A model generated the notes under the pieces. That model was not told where the DNA came from. It saw nothing but the letters and a program-made list of their open reading frames with translations, and searched no databases. 64,000 nucleotides of DNA, from positions 62,001 to 126,000 of the forward strand of contig CAZYVD010000002.1 of the NCBI GenBank assembly GCA_964651045.1, written 5' to 3'. Positions 61,447 through 64,000 of this stretch are shown piece after piece. Position 1 is the first letter of the stretch, and every line of letters starts with the position of its first letter. The translations under genes and the position numbers were made by a program. Source of the stretch: CAZYVD01 sp964651045 (GTDB lineage Bacteria; Zhuqueibacterota; QNDG01; DSAB01).

Positions 61447-62418
61447 CTAAGCAACCTTTCTGTGTCTTAGTCGATCCACGGCTACTGCAGTGATTATTAC
61501 GACACCAGTAACTACTTGGGTTACCCAGGCAGGCCAGCCGTTGAGCTGACATCCAGTACGAATTATTGTCATGATGACTGCACCAATAAGGCTTCCTATT
61601 ACTGATCCTTCTCCTCCTGAAAGGCTTCCTCCTCCAATCACAACCGCGGCTATTACATCAAGCTCCATTCCGATTGCGCCGGTTGGATCACCCTGTTCCT
61701 GATACGACATTAACATAAGGCCTGCTAACCCGGAGAATGCTGCAGAAAGGGTATATACAACAATAGTAACTTTTTCTACTCCCACTCCGCACAGCCTTGC
61801 AGTCAACTTATTTGATCCAATTGCGAATATGTGGAGCCCGATCCTAGTGTATTTTAACATTCCAGCAACAAGCAGTGCAAGAAAAATCATGAGCCATGCT
61901 CCTGGCGGTATTAGCTGCCATCTCCTGTCAGGAGGAAGAGCAGCAAGAAGGTTGCTGAGCCATGTTTGCCCGACATTGATGGGCATGCTGTGAGCAAAAC
62001 CCTTGGCAATTCCTCGTACTATGAGTAGAGAGCCAAGAGTGACAATAAATGGTACGAGTTTTAGTCGGGTGATTATAATACCATTAAAGAGCCCGCACAT
62101 TGAACCTGCAGCGATCCCAACTAATGCGGCCAGTATTGGATCGCAGCCGAGGGATTTCATGAAAAAGGCAACAATTACGGAGCTGAATGCAATTATCGAA
62201 CCTGCCGATAGATCTATTCCTCCGAGTATTATGACAAGAGTCATTCCTATTGCCGATATGCCGACTATTACAGACTGCTGAATTATTGTTTCTACAGCAG
62301 TTAGTGTAATTATTTTTGAGTTCAGTATCGCGAAGAACGAATAAACCAGCATCAGGGCAAGTAGAGGACCAAATTTATTCAGAAGATCGGTCCTGGCTCT
62401 GAAAAGATTACTTTTCAT
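61447..62418 (-). CDS. Sugar ABC transporter permease, RbsC type
   Basis: 323 residues, about 9-10 spans. IGMTLVIILGGIDLSAGSIIAFSSV (the RbsC/XylH/AraH signature), KLVPFIVTLGSLLIVRGIA, and GGGSLSGGEGSVIGSLIGAVIMTI near the end are the class hallmarks. Transports a pentose or hexose-type ligand. Overlaps the ATPase gene by ATGA. The periplasmic binding protein is not in the window. Confidence 0.88.
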   Translation of the reverse strand: MKSNLFRARTDLLNKFGPLLALMLVYSFFAILNSKIITLTAVETIIQQSVIVGISAIGMTLVIILGGIDLSAGSIIAFSSVIVAFFMKSLGCDPILAALVGIAAGSMCGLFNGIIITRLKLVPFIVTLGSLLIVRGIAKGFAHSMPINVGQTWLSNLLAALPPDRRWQLIPPGAWLMIFLALLVAGMLKYTRIGLHIFAIGSNKLTARLCGVGVEKVTIVVYTLSAAFSGLAGLMLMSYQEQGDPTGAIGMELDVIAAVVIGGGSLSGGEGSVIGSLIGAVIMTIIRTGCQLNGWPAWVTQVVTGVVIITAVAVDRLRHRKVA

Positions 62419-63959
62419 ATCACCTCTCCCCTTGCTGTTGCATACATCATGAGAGTGTGTTGGTCTATCTTATCAACGGGTAATGCTGGGCCCAGTCGAC
62501 CCCTGTACATCACGGCAATCCGATCGCACATACCAATGAGTTCTGGAAGGTAGCTGCTGACCATCAAGACCGCCTTTGGCAGCCTGCCTCCTTTTTCAGA
62601 AGAGGTGAGACTGTCGATAATCTGATAAATCTTTGCTTTTGCTGCGACATCGATTCCCTTGGTTGGTTCATCCAACAAAAGAATATCGACATCATGCTGA
62701 AGAAGCCTTGCCAGTGCAACCTTTTGCTGGTTTCCACCGGAGAGATATTGAACCGGCTGGGAAGGATTTTCGCAGTGGATGTCCAGTTCTGTAATCCATC
62801 TCTGTGTAGCATCATCTCTACGCCTTGGGAGAATCAGGCCCATAGGGCCAAAGCCTTTGAGCATTGTTAGCGTGACATTATCGGAAATGCTGAGATTTAA
62901 TGCAAGTCCCTCATCTTTTCTGTTTTCGCTAAGCATTCCCACACCCTGCATCCATCTTCTAACAGGTGAGGCGGGTCCTGTATAGATACCGATTTTGATC
63001 CGGCCCTGTTTTACTGAATCGAGTCCGAAGATTGTACGAAGAAGTTCTGTTCTACCGGATCCAACAAGACCTGCAATTCCAACGACCTGCCCGCGATAAA
63101 GATCCAGAGTGGCAGAAAGAACCTTTGATGTACCCGAGAGGTTTTTTATTTCAACGATTTTCTCTCCTGCTCTACGATCAGAGCGTGGATACATCTCCTT
63201 TACCTTTCGACCAACCATCATGCGAATGATTTTCTCTGTTGATGCTGCTCTCATTTGTATGGTTGAGACAACAGCCCCATCTCTAAGCACTGTTATGCGG
63301 TCTGCAACCTTTTTAACCTCTTCTAAAAAATGGGATATGTAAACAATTGAATACCCCTTTGCCCTTAAATCTTTAATTATTTCAAATAGTCTAGTTATGT
63401 CGTGCTGGCCGAGACTGCTTGTTGGCTCATCGAAAACAAGGACCCTGCATCCAGATGCGAGCGACCTTCCTATTTCGACGAGCTGTTGAGCGCTGATCGA
63501 AAGAGTTCTCACAGGGGTATCTGGTTTAATCTCAGGATGGTCGAAGTTTGAGATTGCATTTAATGCAAATTTTCTTACTCTATTTTTTAGAATAAAACCC
63601 CATCTTGTGGGTTCCATGCCAAGAGAGATGTTTTCCTCAACAGTGAGATGTGGTGCAAGAGAGAGTTCCTGGTATATCATTCCGATTCCTTTCAGCCGCG
63701 CTTCCAGAGGATTGTTTGGTTTATAGGGCATGCCTTCAAGAAACATCTCACCACTGTCTGCTTGATATGCACCTGAAAGGATTTTCATTAGGGTAGACTT
63801 GCCAGCGCCATTCTCTCCAACCAGTGCATGAACCTCTCCTCTGTTCAACGAAAAATCTACATCCTTCAGAGCAATGGTTGCTCCGAATCTTTTACATATT
63901 CCCCTCATCTCAAAGAGAGGGGACTGTGAATCGGTTTTTGCTATTCCATTCGTAACCAT
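62415..63959 (-). CDS. Sugar ABC transporter ATPase, RbsA type (two domains)
   Basis: 514 residues, the tandem-domain length of RbsA/XylG/AraG. Domain 1 Walker A GENGAGKST, signature LSISAQQLVEIGRSLA, Walker B RVLVFDEPTSSL; domain 2 a degenerate P-loop GLVGSGRTELLRTIFG, signature LSGGNQQKVALARLL and DILLLDEPTKGIDV. Degeneracy in the two halves is normal for this family. Pairs with the permease below. Its start overlaps a partial gene from upstream by 19 bases. Confidence 0.9.
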   Translation of the reverse strand: MVTNGIAKTDSQSPLFEMRGICKRFGATIALKDVDFSLNRGEVHALVGENGAGKSTLMKILSGAYQADSGEMFLEGMPYKPNNPLEARLKGIGMIYQELSLAPHLTVEENISLGMEPTRWGFILKNRVRKFALNAISNFDHPEIKPDTPVRTLSISAQQLVEIGRSLASGCRVLVFDEPTSSLGQHDITRLFEIIKDLRAKGYSIVYISHFLEEVKKVADRITVLRDGAVVSTIQMRAASTEKIIRMMVGRKVKEMYPRSDRRAGEKIVEIKNLSGTSKVLSATLDLYRGQVVGIAGLVGSGRTELLRTIFGLDSVKQGRIKIGIYTGPASPVRRWMQGVGMLSENRKDEGLALNLSISDNVTLTMLKGFGPMGLILPRRRDDATQRWITELDIHCENPSQPVQYLSGGNQQKVALARLLQHDVDILLLDEPTKGIDVAAKAKIYQIIDSLTSSEKGGRLPKAVLMVSSYLPELIGMCDRIAVMYRGRLGPALPVDKIDQHTLMMYATARGEVI

Positions 63960-64000
63960 CTATCTATGTCGGGACTTATCAGTTCCTGTATTTCCTTATT
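63941..64000 (-). CDS. 3' end of an upstream gene of the sugar ABC operon
   Basis: The only open minus-strand frame at the right edge ends in TAG at 63941-63943 and encodes NKEIQELISPDIDRWLRME. It overlaps the RbsA-type start by 19 bases. Too short to name; a periplasmic sugar-binding protein or a sugar-processing enzyme is likely by position. Confidence 0.45.
   Translation of the reverse strand, partial: NKEIQELISPDIDRWLRME

Noticed and set aside
1..64000. CRISPR arrays, phage or conjugative elements, selenocysteine genes
   Set aside because: No regularly spaced repeats, integrases, capsid or relaxase genes were seen; the YgeY-like hydrolase alone is not evidence of selenium use.

Overview
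The window looks like a metagenome-derived scaffold (it holds one 100-base run of N) from a Gram-negative bacterium of the Fibrobacteres-Chlorobi-Bacteroidetes (FCB) superphylum or an allied candidate phylum. The evidence is two secreted proteins ending in the 'NYPNPFN' sorting/FlgD-like domain typical of those lineages, a FadL-type porin, many lipoproteins, SurA-type chaperones, and the DUF4159/DUF4175 module. Codon use is AT-rich and purine-loaded (Arg mostly AGA/AGG, Ile often ATA). No rRNA, CRISPR array, prophage or intact transposase was seen. A species name cannot be given from the sequence alone.

Layout. (1) 0-4.1 kb: tail of a gene that is probably mfd, then three parvulin-type chaperones ending in surA. 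(2) 4.1-14.2 kb: a secreted C1-type cysteine protease, then a tightly coupled envelope block (DUF456, DUF4159, DUF4175, TPR, and a protein often labelled 'asparagine synthetase B'), a membrane protein and a clear terminator. (3) 14.2-20.1 kb: a strong promoter, then an outer-membrane barrel, LolD-like ATPase, two FtsX/MacB-type permeases, a LolA-like protein and a Nudix hydrolase. (4) 20.1-31.0 kb, minus strand: a nine-gene catabolic block (amidase, C-N hydrolase, S9 peptidase, GHMP kinase, sodium symporter with a 46-residue accessory protein, GH109 glycosidase, lipoprotein, flavin-type oxidase). (5) 31.1-38.6 kb: a secreted clan-CD (C25-like) protease, TauE-type exporter, YigZ, CorC/HlyC, FadL porin, SPOR lipoprotein. 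(6) 38.7-52.9 kb: a long housekeeping run, yebC-ruvCAB-queA-ispD-ispF-dedA-gltX-M48-polA, a minus-strand tRNA-Leu(CAG), smpB-tyrS-PAP2-macro domain. (7) 52.9-55.2 kb: a repeat-rich SUMF1-like lipoprotein broken by the N gap, and a structured non-coding element with terminal inverted repeats. (8) 55.1-58.9 kb: a DtxR-type box, then dtxR-feoA-feoB-amrS. (9) 58.9-64 kb: SpoIIE-type phosphatase, M20 hydrolase, and on the minus strand an RbsC/RbsA-type sugar ABC transporter running off the right edge.

How the genes work together. Regions 1 to 3 build and service the envelope: periplasmic folding, an uncharacterised envelope module and a Lol-like export route. Region 4 could take substituted amino sugars or glycopeptides apart outside or at the membrane, import a product with sodium and phosphorylate it. 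Region 8 is a self-contained iron-uptake operon with its own repressor and operator, ending in a radical-SAM enzyme.

All family names are from reading translated motifs; no database search was run. Promoters and terminators are from eye inspection.
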